64,000 nucleotides of DNA from Bacteroidota bacterium (GCA_016702705.1 JADJDM010000015.1:124001-188000); one strand, 5' to 3'; counted from the stretch's first letter, positions 26,331 to 35,750 are shown. A program made the numbers and translations. Notes: a model not told the origin generated them from the letters alone.

Positions 26331-27362
26331 ATGAAAAAAATTGCAATCTTAGCATTTACCTTATTATCTGGAATTAGTTTTGCTCAACAAACTTTTATTC
26401 GCCAAAACGGAACTACAACAACGTACTCTTCAATTAGTGGGGTATTTGCTGCAGCTGTAGATAATGACACTATATACATTCCAGGTGGGGCATTTAATAT
26501 TGGAAACTTAACAGTTGACAAAAAACTTTTCATTTTCGGAGTTGGTCATCATCCAGACTCAACCCAAGCGACTTACGCAACTACGCTTAGTGGTAGTATT
26601 ATTATTTTAAATACTGCTTCATATGGTTCGATTGAAGGAGTTTATTTAACTGGCAATTTAAGATTCGGCAATACACCTTCCAACCAAACCGTAACTAACT
26701 ATAACATTAGCAGATGCTGCGTTGAAAACATTGAAATGGGCCACGAATATTATACTGTAGGAAACGCATCTTACATTAATGTTAAAGACAATATTATTAG
26801 AACTGTAATTCGTGGGTGTGATGCGCAATTTGTAAACATTGAAAACAATCTTATTCAAGGTTCAGTAGAATTTTTTAACGGGAATACCTTAGTAAAAAAC
26901 AACACTTTTGTAAGAGGCAATGGATGCCCTTCCTATCACATGAACCAAGTAACAAGTGTAACTTTCGAGAACAATATTTTCATGAATAACAATGGTTGCG
27001 GAAACGCTACAATTACAGGGGCTAATTCATGTATTTTTCAAAGTAATGTTTTTAACGGTACTTATATTTTTCCAGTAGGAACAAATATTGGAAATGGAAA
27101 TTATGTTGCCGTAAGTCATACTGGCTTTTTTGTAAACGAAGCCAATATTAGCTTTGAATATAGCGACAATTATCATTTATCAAATCCTGCGAGTTATTTA
27201 GGAAATAATGGAACTGAAACAGGAATGTACGGAGGAAGTAATCCTTATAAAGAAGGTGGTATACCAAGAAATCCACACATTATCACAAAAAACATTGCAC
27301 CACAAACAACACCAGCAGGCGATTTAAACATTAATATTCAAGTTGGAGCGCAACAAAATTAA
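26331..27362 (+). CDS. Secreted beta-helix protein, paralog 2 of 3
   Basis: A 343-residue paralog with a signal peptide (MKKIAILAFTLLSGISFAQ). It has the opening block NDTIYIPGGAFNIGNLTVDKKLFIFGVGHHPDSTQAT, then beta-helix rungs (ISRCCVENIEMG, FENNIFMNNNGCGN). It ends with NPHIITKNIAPQTTPAGD and LNINIQVGAQQN, nearly the same as the other paralogs. The central rungs diverge most, as expected if they carry binding specificity. Tandem duplication is the simplest origin. Confidence 0.75.
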   Translation: MKKIAILAFTLLSGISFAQQTFIRQNGTTTTYSSISGVFAAAVDNDTIYIPGGAFNIGNLTVDKKLFIFGVGHHPDSTQATYATTLSGSIIILNTASYGSIEGVYLTGNLRFGNTPSNQTVTNYNISRCCVENIEMGHEYYTVGNASYINVKDNIIRTVIRGCDAQFVNIENNLIQGSVEFFNGNTLVKNNTFVRGNGCPSYHMNQVTSVTFENNIFMNNNGCGNATITGANSCIFQSNVFNGTYIFPVGTNIGNGNYVAVSHTGFFVNEANISFEYSDNYHLSNPASYLGNNGTETGMYGGSNPYKEGGIPRNPHIITKNIAPQTTPAGDLNINIQVGAQQN

Positions 27363-27374
27363 ACTACACTAAAC

Positions 27375-28388
27375 ATGAAATTAAAAAAATACATATTACT
27401 AGTTTTATTCCTTGGAATATTCTCTTTTAGTTTTGGGCAATTTAGAGTTGCTCTGCATCACGCAGGAACAACAAGTGTTTTTGCTGGATATTCTCCGTTT
27501 ATAGACGCCTATGCGGCAAGCACTCCTGGCGACACTATCTATCTGCCTGGAGCAAGTTTCAGTGTTCCTCCTATTATTGATAAACGCTTGGTAATTATGG
27601 GCACGGGTATTTATCCCGACTCAACTACTGCAACTGGAAAAACCTATTTTAATTCAGGTTTTACTATTGGAGAAAATACAGACAGTATACATATTGAAGG
27701 AATCTATATTAATGGTTCTATTACGTTTGATAATGATACTAAAATTGACAAGGTATTAATAAGAAGAAACTATATAAATGGATCTATAAGTATTCAAGGC
27801 ACCAACACTTCAAACTATTCCGATAAAATTGAAATTCGCGAAAACATAATTTCAGGATACGTTATTGGACACCACACAATTAATCTGAAAGTATTTAACA
27901 ATGTTCTTAATGGCGTTAACTATTTACATTCGAATGCATGGATTGCAAACAATATCTTTGTTTGGAATAGTTATCAATACCCATTTAACAACGTAACTGA
28001 AACACTTTTTGAAAACAATATAATTGAATGGGGATACGGATATAATGTTGTTTATAATAATACATTTATTAAAAACACCTTTAACTCGGACCCAACAGGT
28101 GATGCAAGTAATAATTACAGCAGTAATTTTATAGGCATAGCGCCATCAAGCATTGTCGTTAATTATTTACCTCCACTTAATTTCGCAACTGCCAATTATC
28201 ATTTAGTTAATCCAACGAGTTACATTGGAACTACAGGAAATCAAATTGGAATTTATGGCGGAAATTCTCCTAAAAAAGAAGGATTAGTCCCAATGAATCC
28301 ACATATTATTTCAAAAACTATTGCTCCACAAACAACGCCAACTGGAGATTTAAATATTAATATTCAAGTTGGTGCACAAGGAAATTAA
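27375..28388 (+). CDS. Secreted beta-helix protein, paralog 3 of 3
   Basis: A 337-residue paralog with a signal peptide (MKLKKYILLVLFLGIFSFSFGQ). Its opening block is PGDTIYLPGASFSVPPIIDKRLVIMGTGIYPDSTTATG. Beta-helix rungs follow (YNNTFIKNTFN), and it ends MNPHIISKTIAPQTTPTGD and LNINIQVGAQGN. The C-terminal 25 residues are the best conserved part of all three paralogs and are not a T9SS type A domain. Spacing to its neighbours is 12 and 16 nt. Confidence 0.75.
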   Translation: MKLKKYILLVLFLGIFSFSFGQFRVALHHAGTTSVFAGYSPFIDAYAASTPGDTIYLPGASFSVPPIIDKRLVIMGTGIYPDSTTATGKTYFNSGFTIGENTDSIHIEGIYINGSITFDNDTKIDKVLIRRNYINGSISIQGTNTSNYSDKIEIRENIISGYVIGHHTINLKVFNNVLNGVNYLHSNAWIANNIFVWNSYQYPFNNVTETLFENNIIEWGYGYNVVYNNTFIKNTFNSDPTGDASNNYSSNFIGIAPSSIVVNYLPPLNFATANYHLVNPTSYIGTTGNQIGIYGGNSPKKEGLVPMNPHIISKTIAPQTTPTGDLNINIQVGAQGN

Positions 28389-28404
28389 GTAAATACTGAA
28401 TCAA

Positions 28405-30555
28405 ATGAAATCAATTGCTATTTATCTACTCATCACTTTTGCGATAACAATAAAACTGTTCGGGCAAAATAAAATCAATCAATATGAGTATTGGTTCGAT
28501 ACGGATTTTAATTCTAGGGTAATTACATTTGTTGCTCCGGTTCAAAACTATCAGCTAAATACTGCAATACAAACTACTGGCTTAACAACAGGACTTCATA
28601 CTTTACATGTAAGGTTTAAAGACGAAAACAACAAATATTCATCTACAGCTTCTTCCTTCTTTTTCAAAACAAACAACACTGCTACAGCAACAAATGTTAT
28701 GAGTGCGTATGAGTATTGGTACGATGGAAATTATGCTACACACGTAACTGGAATCTTGCCTGCAACTCAAACAGTAAACTTCAATCAAGTACTTTCTACT
28801 ACTGGATTAACAACAGGATTACACACTGTTCATTTTAGATTTATAGATGATACAGGAAAATGGAGCAGTGTTTTGAGTCAATTTTTCTTGAAACAAAACA
28901 ACACAGGAACTCCTGGAGCAGTCCAATTAACTTATTATCAGTATTGGTTTGATGGGAATTATTCCTCCCCCATAACAACAGCAATGAGTGGTACGCAAAC
29001 CGAACAACTAATAAATAACATTAATGCTGCCGCTTTAACAAATGGCTTGCACACATTTCATATTCGTTTTAAAGATAACAAGGAGCAATGGAGCAGTGTA
29101 TTAAGTCAATTTTTCTTAAAACAAGGCAACACACCTTCAACTCCAGCGCCTGAGTTAATTGAATACGAATACTGGTTCGATAGCAATTACAGTGCACATA
29201 TCAATTCGCCAATGAGCGGAAACCAATACGAAACAGTTTTAACTGGCTTAGATGCAAGTTCATTAACTAACGGATTACATACGCTTCACATTCGTTTTAA
29301 AGATGGCTCTTCTAAATGGAGTAGTGTATTAAGTCATTTCTTTGTGAAGACTGTTGCGACTAGTGTTTCAAATAATTTAATTACTGCCTACAGGTATTGG
29401 TTTGATTTAAATGACGCAGCAATGGTAACAATTCCGGTAGCAGCTCAGCAACAATTAAATTTAAATTCAAGTATAAGCATGGTACAAATACCAAAAGGCA
29501 CTCACACTGTACACTTTCAATTTAAAGACACTTTAGGAATGTGGAGTTCTGTAACAAATGACACCCTATTTAAAAACTCTTTACCCATTGCTCAATTTTC
29601 TGCAAATGATAGTACTTTCTGTGATAATGGAACAGTTAATTTTGACAACTTAAGTATTGATGCGGAAAAGTTTGTTTGGGATTTTGGAGATGGAAACACA
29701 AGTACTGATTCACTTGCAACTCACACTTACGCTTCACCTGGCCTTTATACAGTAAGCCTTACAGCAACAGATTCAACACTTTTAATTGACAGCACCTTAA
29801 GTGTAACACAAATGATTCGGATATACGAAACACCAAGTGCTACAATAAATTCATCTGGTAACGATAGCATTTGCGCAGGTAGTTCTGTTTCGCTTTCAAC
29901 TACTCCATTATGTGATTACCTGTGGTCTGATGGTTCTACAAACTCAAGTTTAATAGTAAATTCGGCAGGAACTTATTCTGTGATTGTTTACAATTCGAAT
30001 GACCATTCTTGCTTTGCAAATTCAACTCCTATAGCAATTACACTAATGCCGCTTCCCGACGCAAACTTTAGCTTTAGTAATGTTGACCACCTTGTAAGCT
30101 TTACAAACACTAGCAACGAAGGAGATAACTATTTTTGGTATTTTGGTGATGGAAATACGAGTACAGATTTTTCTCCAAATTATGACTATGGAGTAAATGG
30201 CATTTACAATTCATATTTAGTTTCATACAATTTTTGCGGAACAGATACCGCTTATGGAACTATTGATTTGAGTATGGTTGGTTTAAGTTCTAATATAGAA
30301 AATCACAAAATAAAAATGTATCCTAATCCTGCCAGTTCATATTTGTGGATTTCGGGAGATGCTAACAACATAAAAACAATTTCTTATACACTAACTGATG
30401 CTCAAGGAAAAATCATTATGAAAAACAGCTTTGAATTATCTGTAACAAATGAAAATAAATTGGACCTATCAACCCTTAACACTGGAGTGTATTTTTTAAG
30501 ACTTGAAAATAGTTCAGGATTAATAGGTATAGAAAGAATTGTGGTAACGAGATAA
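28405..30555 (+). CDS. T9SS-exported protein with five YWFD repeats and two PKD-like domains
   Basis: A 716-residue surface protein with a signal peptide (MKSIAIYLLITFAITIKLFGQ). Five repeats of about 72 residues run from residue 22 to 385. Each opens with YEYWFD (or YRYWFD, YQYWFD) and contains LTxGLHTLHIRFKD ... WSSVLSxFFxK. A PKD domain (FVWDFGDGNTSTDS ... YTVSLTATDS), an Ig-like stretch and a second PKD-like domain (YFWYFGDGNTSTDF) follow. The C-terminal T9SS sorting domain is IKMYPNPASSYLWIS ... NTGVYFLRLENSS. It is the last gene of the operon and the only member with a T9SS signal, so it may anchor or display the beta-helix proteins. That is inference. Confidence 0.85.
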   Translation: MKSIAIYLLITFAITIKLFGQNKINQYEYWFDTDFNSRVITFVAPVQNYQLNTAIQTTGLTTGLHTLHVRFKDENNKYSSTASSFFFKTNNTATATNVMSAYEYWYDGNYATHVTGILPATQTVNFNQVLSTTGLTTGLHTVHFRFIDDTGKWSSVLSQFFLKQNNTGTPGAVQLTYYQYWFDGNYSSPITTAMSGTQTEQLINNINAAALTNGLHTFHIRFKDNKEQWSSVLSQFFLKQGNTPSTPAPELIEYEYWFDSNYSAHINSPMSGNQYETVLTGLDASSLTNGLHTLHIRFKDGSSKWSSVLSHFFVKTVATSVSNNLITAYRYWFDLNDAAMVTIPVAAQQQLNLNSSISMVQIPKGTHTVHFQFKDTLGMWSSVTNDTLFKNSLPIAQFSANDSTFCDNGTVNFDNLSIDAEKFVWDFGDGNTSTDSLATHTYASPGLYTVSLTATDSTLLIDSTLSVTQMIRIYETPSATINSSGNDSICAGSSVSLSTTPLCDYLWSDGSTNSSLIVNSAGTYSVIVYNSNDHSCFANSTPIAITLMPLPDANFSFSNVDHLVSFTNTSNEGDNYFWYFGDGNTSTDFSPNYDYGVNGIYNSYLVSYNFCGTDTAYGTIDLSMVGLSSNIENHKIKMYPNPASSYLWISGDANNIKTISYTLTDAQGKIIMKNSFELSVTNENKLDLSTLNTGVYFLRLENSSGLIGIERIVVTR

Positions 30556-30557
30556 AA

Positions 30558-31097
30558 CTAACCAATTAAGATTGCCAATTCCTTTAACGAAGAGCAATGC
30601 ATATCCGCACTATACTTATTTGTTGCCCCAATAAAAATAGTTTTCATGCCTGCATTTTTACCAAACTCAATATCGCTACCTGAGTCGCCAACCATGATGG
30701 ATTTTTTGAAATCGATTTCAGGGAAATCTTTTTGAGCTTGCAATGCCATTCCAATTCCAGGTTTTCGCGTTGGATGATTTTCGGATGCTAAAAATGGTGA
30801 ATGATATGCTCTATCAATTCTTCCTCCAAAATAGCTTAGCTCATACACCATGTTCTTATGTATTAACTCTAAATCTTCGGGGCGCATTACACGCTTTCCA
30901 ATTCCTTGTTGGTTGGTAACAACAACAATTTTTCCAAATACTGTACTGAATTTTTTAACGGCATCCACTACTCCATCAAGGAATTCGAACTCGTTCCAAT
31001 TCTTCACGTAGTCATCCACTATGCGTTTATTAATTACTCCGTCCCTGTCTAAAAACAAAGACCAAGAAGAATCAATATTTAAATCTTTTAAATTCAT
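30558..31097 (-). CDS. HAD-IIIA phosphatase, D-glycero-D-manno-heptose bisphosphatase-like
   Basis: A 179-residue HAD hydrolase of GmhB/HisB-N type. Motif I is SLFLDRDGVINK, motif II VVVTNQQGIGK, motif III RKPGIGM, and motif IV MVGDSGSDIEFGKNAG. In E. coli GmhB a histidine and three cysteines bind zinc in the loop before RKP; here the loop reads YHSPFLASENHPTRKP with no cysteine, so the zinc site is absent. The next upstream gene is a heptose-type nucleotidyltransferase, overlapping by 26 nt, so this one probably removes the 7-phosphate of heptose bisphosphate. ATG 31097 is preferred over an in-frame start 11 codons upstream. Confidence 0.8.
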   Translation of the reverse strand: MNLKDLNIDSSWSLFLDRDGVINKRIVDDYVKNWNEFEFLDGVVDAVKKFSTVFGKIVVVTNQQGIGKRVMRPEDLELIHKNMVYELSYFGGRIDRAYHSPFLASENHPTRKPGIGMALQAQKDFPEIDFKKSIMVGDSGSDIEFGKNAGMKTIFIGATNKYSADMHCSSLKELAILIG

Positions 31098-31800
31098 GCT
31101 GTGCGCGTTCGTAATCCTCGGGGATACCAATATCTATAAAATAACCGTCAAACTCAAAGCCCATTATGCTTTGTTTGAATAATTGTTTTTCAAAAAAATC
31201 TTTTTCAATCGAAAAGTTTGTTGCCTTAGGTGTTGCCGATTGATACATTGCTTTGTTTAAAATATAAACACCACCATTTATCAATCCGTTTTTTTCTTCA
31301 CCCGACTTTTCTTTAAACTTTATAATTCTACTTCCAACATCATTTAATTGAACAGTTCCATAACGAGCTGCGTTTCCAACTTCACGTAAAGCAAGACTAT
31401 GGTGAGAATTTTCTCTGTGATGATTTTCGTGAAAACGGGTAAGGTTAACATCAAAAAACGAATCACCATTAACTACAAAAACCTCGTTTTCGTTACACTT
31501 ATCCAGCGCTAAACGAATTGCCCCGCCTGTTCCAAGTGGTTCCGCTTCATGCGAAAACAAAATATCTGCACCGTTCCAAAAACAAGGTTGCATCAAATTA
31601 GTGTAATAATCTACAATTTTTTCGCTCAAATACCCAGTAGAAACAACAATACGATTTACACCATAAGCTGTTAAATAATTAAAAAGATAATTTAGAAAAG
31701 GCTCCTGATTTACAGGTGCCATGGGCTTAGGTACATCCGAAACCACTGTTTGTAAACGGGTTCCAAAGCCTCCTGCTAAAACTATTGCTTCTTTTATCAT
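31072..31800 (-). CDS. Sugar-phosphate nucleotidyltransferase, HddC-like
   Basis: A 242-residue NTP-transferase with the signature AIVLAGGFGTRLQTVVSDVPKPM at the N-terminus, PLGTGGAIRLAL, the VVNGDSFFDV metal-binding aspartate, and the ending YFIDIGIPEDYERAQ. HddC-type enzymes join GTP to D-glycero-D-manno-heptose 1-phosphate; the neighbouring GmhB-like phosphatase supports this over a glucose or mannose substrate. The product would feed LPS, S-layer or capsule glycosylation. A TATATTTG box on the minus strand at 31816-31823 lies 15 nt before the ATG. Confidence 0.8.
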   Translation of the reverse strand: MIKEAIVLAGGFGTRLQTVVSDVPKPMAPVNQEPFLNYLFNYLTAYGVNRIVVSTGYLSEKIVDYYTNLMQPCFWNGADILFSHEAEPLGTGGAIRLALDKCNENEVFVVNGDSFFDVNLTRFHENHHRENSHHSLALREVGNAARYGTVQLNDVGSRIIKFKEKSGEEKNGLINGGVYILNKAMYQSATPKATNFSIEKDFFEKQLFKQSIMGFEFDGYFIDIGIPEDYERAQHEFKRFKY

Positions 31801-31889
31801 GATTTAATTGCATGGCAAATATACACAGATTCGACGTGTTTTCGATGCTTTCAAATGAATTTTAATTTTAACTTTGTCTCTTATACATT

Positions 31890-33092
31890 ATGGGACGTTT
31901 ACTGATAAAAAACATAAAACAACTGGTACAAGTTAGAGAAACCACTGCCGAGCCAATTAAAGGCAAAAGCATGGACGAAGTACCTCATATAAATGATGCT
32001 TGGCTTGCCGTTGAAGACGGAATTATTGTTGATTACGGCAGCATGGATGATTTTCCAGGAATTACCGATTGGAAAAATCTTGAAATTATTGAAGCGGAAG
32101 ATAGATTAGTTATACCAAGTTGGGTTGATAGTCACACACACATTGTATACGCTGGAAGTCGCGAAGGCGAGTTTGCAGACAGAATTCGTGGACTTACTTA
32201 TGAAGAAATTGCACAAAAAGGTGGCGGAATTTTAAACTCGGCACTTAAATTGAAAGATGCAAGCGAAGATGAACTAGTTGAAAGTGCACTAGTACGTTGC
32301 AACGAAATTATTTCTCAAGTAAAAATGCTGCGTGTAATTAAGAAATTAAAAACGCTTACACCTCTTAGTATTAAAGCTACATTCCTTGCTGCACATGCTG
32401 TGCCAACCGAATACAAAACAAATAAAGCTAAATACATCGATATTATTTTAAACGAAACCCTTCCGCAAGTTGCAAAAGAAGGCTTAGCAGATTTTATTGA
32501 TGTGTTTTGTGAGAAAAATTATTTCACTCCTGAAGAAACAATACAAATTTTAGAAGCTGGAAAAAAATTAGGATTAACTCCTAAAGTACATGCCGAACAA
32601 ATGAGTAATTACGGTGGCGTTATTGCTGGTGTTAAATGCGGGGCAATTAGTGTTGACCATTTAGAATTTGTAGAAGCGAAAGAAATTGAAGCTTTAAAAG
32701 ATTCGAAAACTATTCCAACCATTTTACCGGGTGCAGCGTTCTTTTTAAGTTTGCCAAATCCACCAGCACGCGAAATGATTGATGCGGGATTACCTTTAGC
32801 TGTGGCAAGTGATTTTAACCCAGGCTCAAGTCCAAGTGGAAACATGAATTTAATGCAAGCTATTTGTTGCATACAATATAAAATGACACCTAATGAGTGT
32901 ATGAATGCGAGTACTATCAATACAGCATTTGCAATGGGATTAGAAAACGAAGTTGGAAGTATTAGCATTGGAAAAAAAGCCAATTTCTTTATTACAAAAA
33001 AAATAAACTCTTTAGATATGATTGCTTATTCATTTGGTTCAAACCCTGTAGAACAAGTATTTTTGAATGGAGAAAAAATTAAAACGAATTAA
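31890..33092 (+). CDS. hutI: Imidazolonepropionase with an internal deletion of a conserved loop
   Basis: HutI hydrolyses imidazolone-5-propionate to N-formimino-L-glutamate in histidine breakdown. The 400-residue product has the metal-binding DSHTHIVYAGSREGEF, the ring-opening region KVHAEQMSNYGG, SVDHLEF, and the ASDFNPGSSPSGNM aspartate. Between CNEIISQ and KMLRVIKKLK, homologues carry about 19 more residues including the conserved EIKSGYGL motif with a substrate-binding tyrosine; here a single Val replaces them, in frame. The enzyme may be inactive, or the assembly may have lost about 57 bp. No other hut gene is adjacent. A TAACTTTG box lies 13 nt before ATG. Confidence 0.88.
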   Translation: MGRLLIKNIKQLVQVRETTAEPIKGKSMDEVPHINDAWLAVEDGIIVDYGSMDDFPGITDWKNLEIIEAEDRLVIPSWVDSHTHIVYAGSREGEFADRIRGLTYEEIAQKGGGILNSALKLKDASEDELVESALVRCNEIISQVKMLRVIKKLKTLTPLSIKATFLAAHAVPTEYKTNKAKYIDIILNETLPQVAKEGLADFIDVFCEKNYFTPEETIQILEAGKKLGLTPKVHAEQMSNYGGVIAGVKCGAISVDHLEFVEAKEIEALKDSKTIPTILPGAAFFLSLPNPPAREMIDAGLPLAVASDFNPGSSPSGNMNLMQAICCIQYKMTPNECMNASTINTAFAMGLENEVGSISIGKKANFFITKKINSLDMIAYSFGSNPVEQVFLNGEKIKTN

Positions 33093-33096
33093 TAAA

Positions 33097-34755
33097 ATGA
33101 AGATTTCAAAACTAGTTACACTATTATTTTTAATTGTTGCATCTGCAAGTTTTGCTCAAACGGTAACAATACCAAGCGACAACTCAAGTTCGAGCAACGG
33201 AACCAATTCATTAAAAAGAAAACCTTTAGGTTCTTATTATGGTTATGAAAGAAGTGCTTTTATTTATTCTCGCCACGAGCTTGAAATAACAGGAACAACA
33301 AGCATTACGTCTATTGCATTTTATTGTGATAGTACCAATAGCTTTATTGCAGCTAATACACCTGTTAAAGTTTATTTAAGAGGCATTCACGACACCCTGT
33401 TTTCTTTCCCCACCACTTTAGCCAATGAAATTACAAGTAATTCAGTTTTGGTTTTTAACGGAACCTTAGCATCCTCTTCTTTCTCAGAAAATAATTGGAC
33501 AACAATTAATTTCACAAATAATTTCACACTTGTTGATACAATGCATTTAGAATTAATTATTGAAACCAATGCAGGAGGAACAGGAAGCGAAGGTTTATTA
33601 TCAAAAGGATTTCGCTATAAAACAGCGGGGCAAAAACGTTTTCAGTTTTGGCAACAAGACAACTCTGCTCCAACAGGAACAGGGACTTTAGACACATTAA
33701 GACCAAACATTACAATTAATTACACTACTGTTACAACATGCACAGGCACACCTGATGCTGGCGCAATTATTTCAACTGATACCGCAGTTTGCAAAAACAC
33801 AATTGCCGATTTTTATTTGCAAGGAGCTACAAATGCAAATGAACTTTCATATTTATGGCAAACATCAACAGATAATACTACTTGGACAAATGTAGTTGGA
33901 AACAATGTACCTAATCTAAGTTTAAACATTGATACAATGTATTACGTAAGAGCAATTGTTAGTTGTGTATTACAAAGCGACACTGCATTTACCAGTATAA
34001 ATACACTATTGCCAACATATTGTTATTGCAATTCATCATTAGGAGGAAATTGCAGTGGTTATTCAATTGATTCATTACGAATTGAGACAACAACATTTCA
34101 ACCATCAATTAGCGGTTGCGAAAACAATACTGCCCCGCACTACTCTTCATATCCCGCAACCGGAGCTAATACTGCAACATTAAGCGTTGCTCAAACGTAT
34201 TCAATTACAATTCGTCAGACTGGTAACAATGTAACTTCTATGTGGATTGATGAAGACCATGATGGCAATTTTGAGCCAAACGAATGGATTGCTTTAACCA
34301 CAAGCTCTGCAACAAACGGTTTACAAACAAAAACATTTAGCATACCTGCAACAGCTTACAATGGTTTAACAGGAATGCGTGTAAGAAGCAGAGCAAATGG
34401 TTTTGCAAACGATTCTACAAAAGCTTGTACAACATTTACAAGTGGAGAAACAGAAGATTTTTTAATTACTATTGCTGGTGGACAAACAATTGGATTAAAT
34501 CAAATAAAAAACAATTTTAGCAACGCAATTATTTATCCAAATCCATCTAATGGAACATTCCATTTTCAAAGCTATGACTTAAATGGAGAGGTTGAATTTA
34601 CTATGATGGATGTTTTAGGTAAAATAGTGTTTACAGCAACAAAACAACATAACAACCTAAGCGAATTAAATTCAAATTTAGTTAGCGGAACTTATTTCCT
34701 AATTGCAAAAGATAGAAGCGGAAAACTGGTTACTAAGAAATTAATTGTAGAATAG
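33097..34755 (+). CDS. T9SS-exported GEVED-domain protein
   Basis: A 552-residue surface protein with a signal peptide (MKISKLVTLLFLIVASASFAQ). An N-terminal beta-sandwich precedes an Ig-like region (LSYLWQTSTDNTTW). A GEVED domain follows (TSMWIDEDHDGNFEPNEW ... GMRVRSRANG ... SGETEDFLITI), then a C-terminal T9SS sorting domain (AIIYPNPSNGTFHFQS ... VSGTYFLIAKDRSG ... KLIVE). The in-frame TTG at 33067 lies inside hutI; ATG 33097 starts a clean signal peptide 4 nt after the hutI stop, so the two are likely co-transcribed without an obvious functional link. Target unknown. Confidence 0.85.
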   Translation: MKISKLVTLLFLIVASASFAQTVTIPSDNSSSSNGTNSLKRKPLGSYYGYERSAFIYSRHELEITGTTSITSIAFYCDSTNSFIAANTPVKVYLRGIHDTLFSFPTTLANEITSNSVLVFNGTLASSSFSENNWTTINFTNNFTLVDTMHLELIIETNAGGTGSEGLLSKGFRYKTAGQKRFQFWQQDNSAPTGTGTLDTLRPNITINYTTVTTCTGTPDAGAIISTDTAVCKNTIADFYLQGATNANELSYLWQTSTDNTTWTNVVGNNVPNLSLNIDTMYYVRAIVSCVLQSDTAFTSINTLLPTYCYCNSSLGGNCSGYSIDSLRIETTTFQPSISGCENNTAPHYSSYPATGANTATLSVAQTYSITIRQTGNNVTSMWIDEDHDGNFEPNEWIALTTSSATNGLQTKTFSIPATAYNGLTGMRVRSRANGFANDSTKACTTFTSGETEDFLITIAGGQTIGLNQIKNNFSNAIIYPNPSNGTFHFQSYDLNGEVEFTMMDVLGKIVFTATKQHNNLSELNSNLVSGTYFLIAKDRSGKLVTKKLIVE

Positions 34756-34760
34756 ATAAT

Positions 34761-35750
34761 TTACAATTTAACATTTTCTATAATATATAGATAAAACGGC
34801 ATCCCGATAGTTATATTTATTGGAAAAGTTACTACTAAAGCCATTGGCAGATAGATGCCTGGGTTAGCTTGAGGAATTGCAATCTTAATTGCAGCAGGTA
34901 CGGCTATATAAGAGGCACTGGCAGCTAAAATAGAGAACAAAAAACGATTACCTATTTCATCAGTAACTAATGAACTAAGCATAGCTGCTAATGCCCCATT
35001 TACCAAAGGTATAATGCACGCGAAAGCGATAGGAAACCAACCATTGGTTACAAAATCTTTTAATTTGCGTCCGCTTGAAATTCCCATATCTAATAAAAAA
35101 ATTGCGAGAAACCCCTTAAAAATATCATTTGTAAATGGTTTAATACCTTCTGCTTGCTTTGCGTTTACTAAAAATCCAATCACAAGACTTCCAATAATTA
35201 AAAATACACTTCCATTTGTTAATGAGTGACGCACAACAGATAGTAGCGAAGTGCTTTTTGAATCAAGGAGTGAATTTCCTTTATTAAATCCATTATAAAG
35301 AGTAGCTAAAATTAAACCTGAAATTATTGCTGGTGATTCCATAATTGCCATAATTGCAACCATGTGCCCATCCCAATAAAGTTTTTGAGACTCCAAATAT
35401 GAAACTGCAGTTACAAACGTTACAGCACTAACAGATCCATAAGCAGCGGCAATTGCAGCCGAATCATAAACATTTAGTTTCTTCTTTAGTATAAAAAATG
35501 AATAAAAGGGAATTAACAATGAAAGTAAAAGTCCAAAAATCATTGACCACACAATTTCAAATGAAAAATGCTCATGTGATAAATGTTGGCCACCTTTAAA
35601 TCCAATCGAGAAGAGCAAATAAATTGAAATGAACTTAGAGGAATTTGCTGGAATTTCTAAATCACTTTTAAATTTTACTGCCAATATACCAAGCAAAAAA
35701 AACAAAAATGCTGGGTTACCTAAGTTTGATATCAATAAATCAAAATTCAT
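34761..35750 (-). CDS. sbtA: Sodium-dependent bicarbonate permease, SbtA-like
   Basis: A 329-residue integral membrane protein of the SbtA family with about ten hydrophobic helices. It has the conserved SIGFKGGQHLSHE near residue 50, AAAYGSVSAVTFVTA near 105, the paired half AILAASASYIAVPAAIKIAIPQANPGIYLPM near 280, and FPINITIGMPFYLYI at the end. SbtA in cyanobacteria takes up bicarbonate with Na+. In a non-photosynthetic bacterium it may supply bicarbonate to carboxylases (for example PurK or biotin-dependent enzymes). It is the last gene of a four-gene minus-strand group divergent from a LysR regulator. Confidence 0.88.
   Translation of the reverse strand: MNFDLLISNLGNPAFLFFLLGILAVKFKSDLEIPANSSKFISIYLLFSIGFKGGQHLSHEHFSFEIVWSMIFGLLLSLLIPFYSFFILKKKLNVYDSAAIAAAYGSVSAVTFVTAVSYLESQKLYWDGHMVAIMAIMESPAIISGLILATLYNGFNKGNSLLDSKSTSLLSVVRHSLTNGSVFLIIGSLVIGFLVNAKQAEGIKPFTNDIFKGFLAIFLLDMGISSGRKLKDFVTNGWFPIAFACIIPLVNGALAAMLSSLVTDEIGNRFLFSILAASASYIAVPAAIKIAIPQANPGIYLPMALVVTFPINITIGMPFYLYIIENVKL

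Noticed and set aside
28405..29580. Possible CRISPR-like or tandem DNA repeat
   Set aside because: The similarity is at protein level with diverged codons and a 72-residue period; there are no short identical repeats with spacers.
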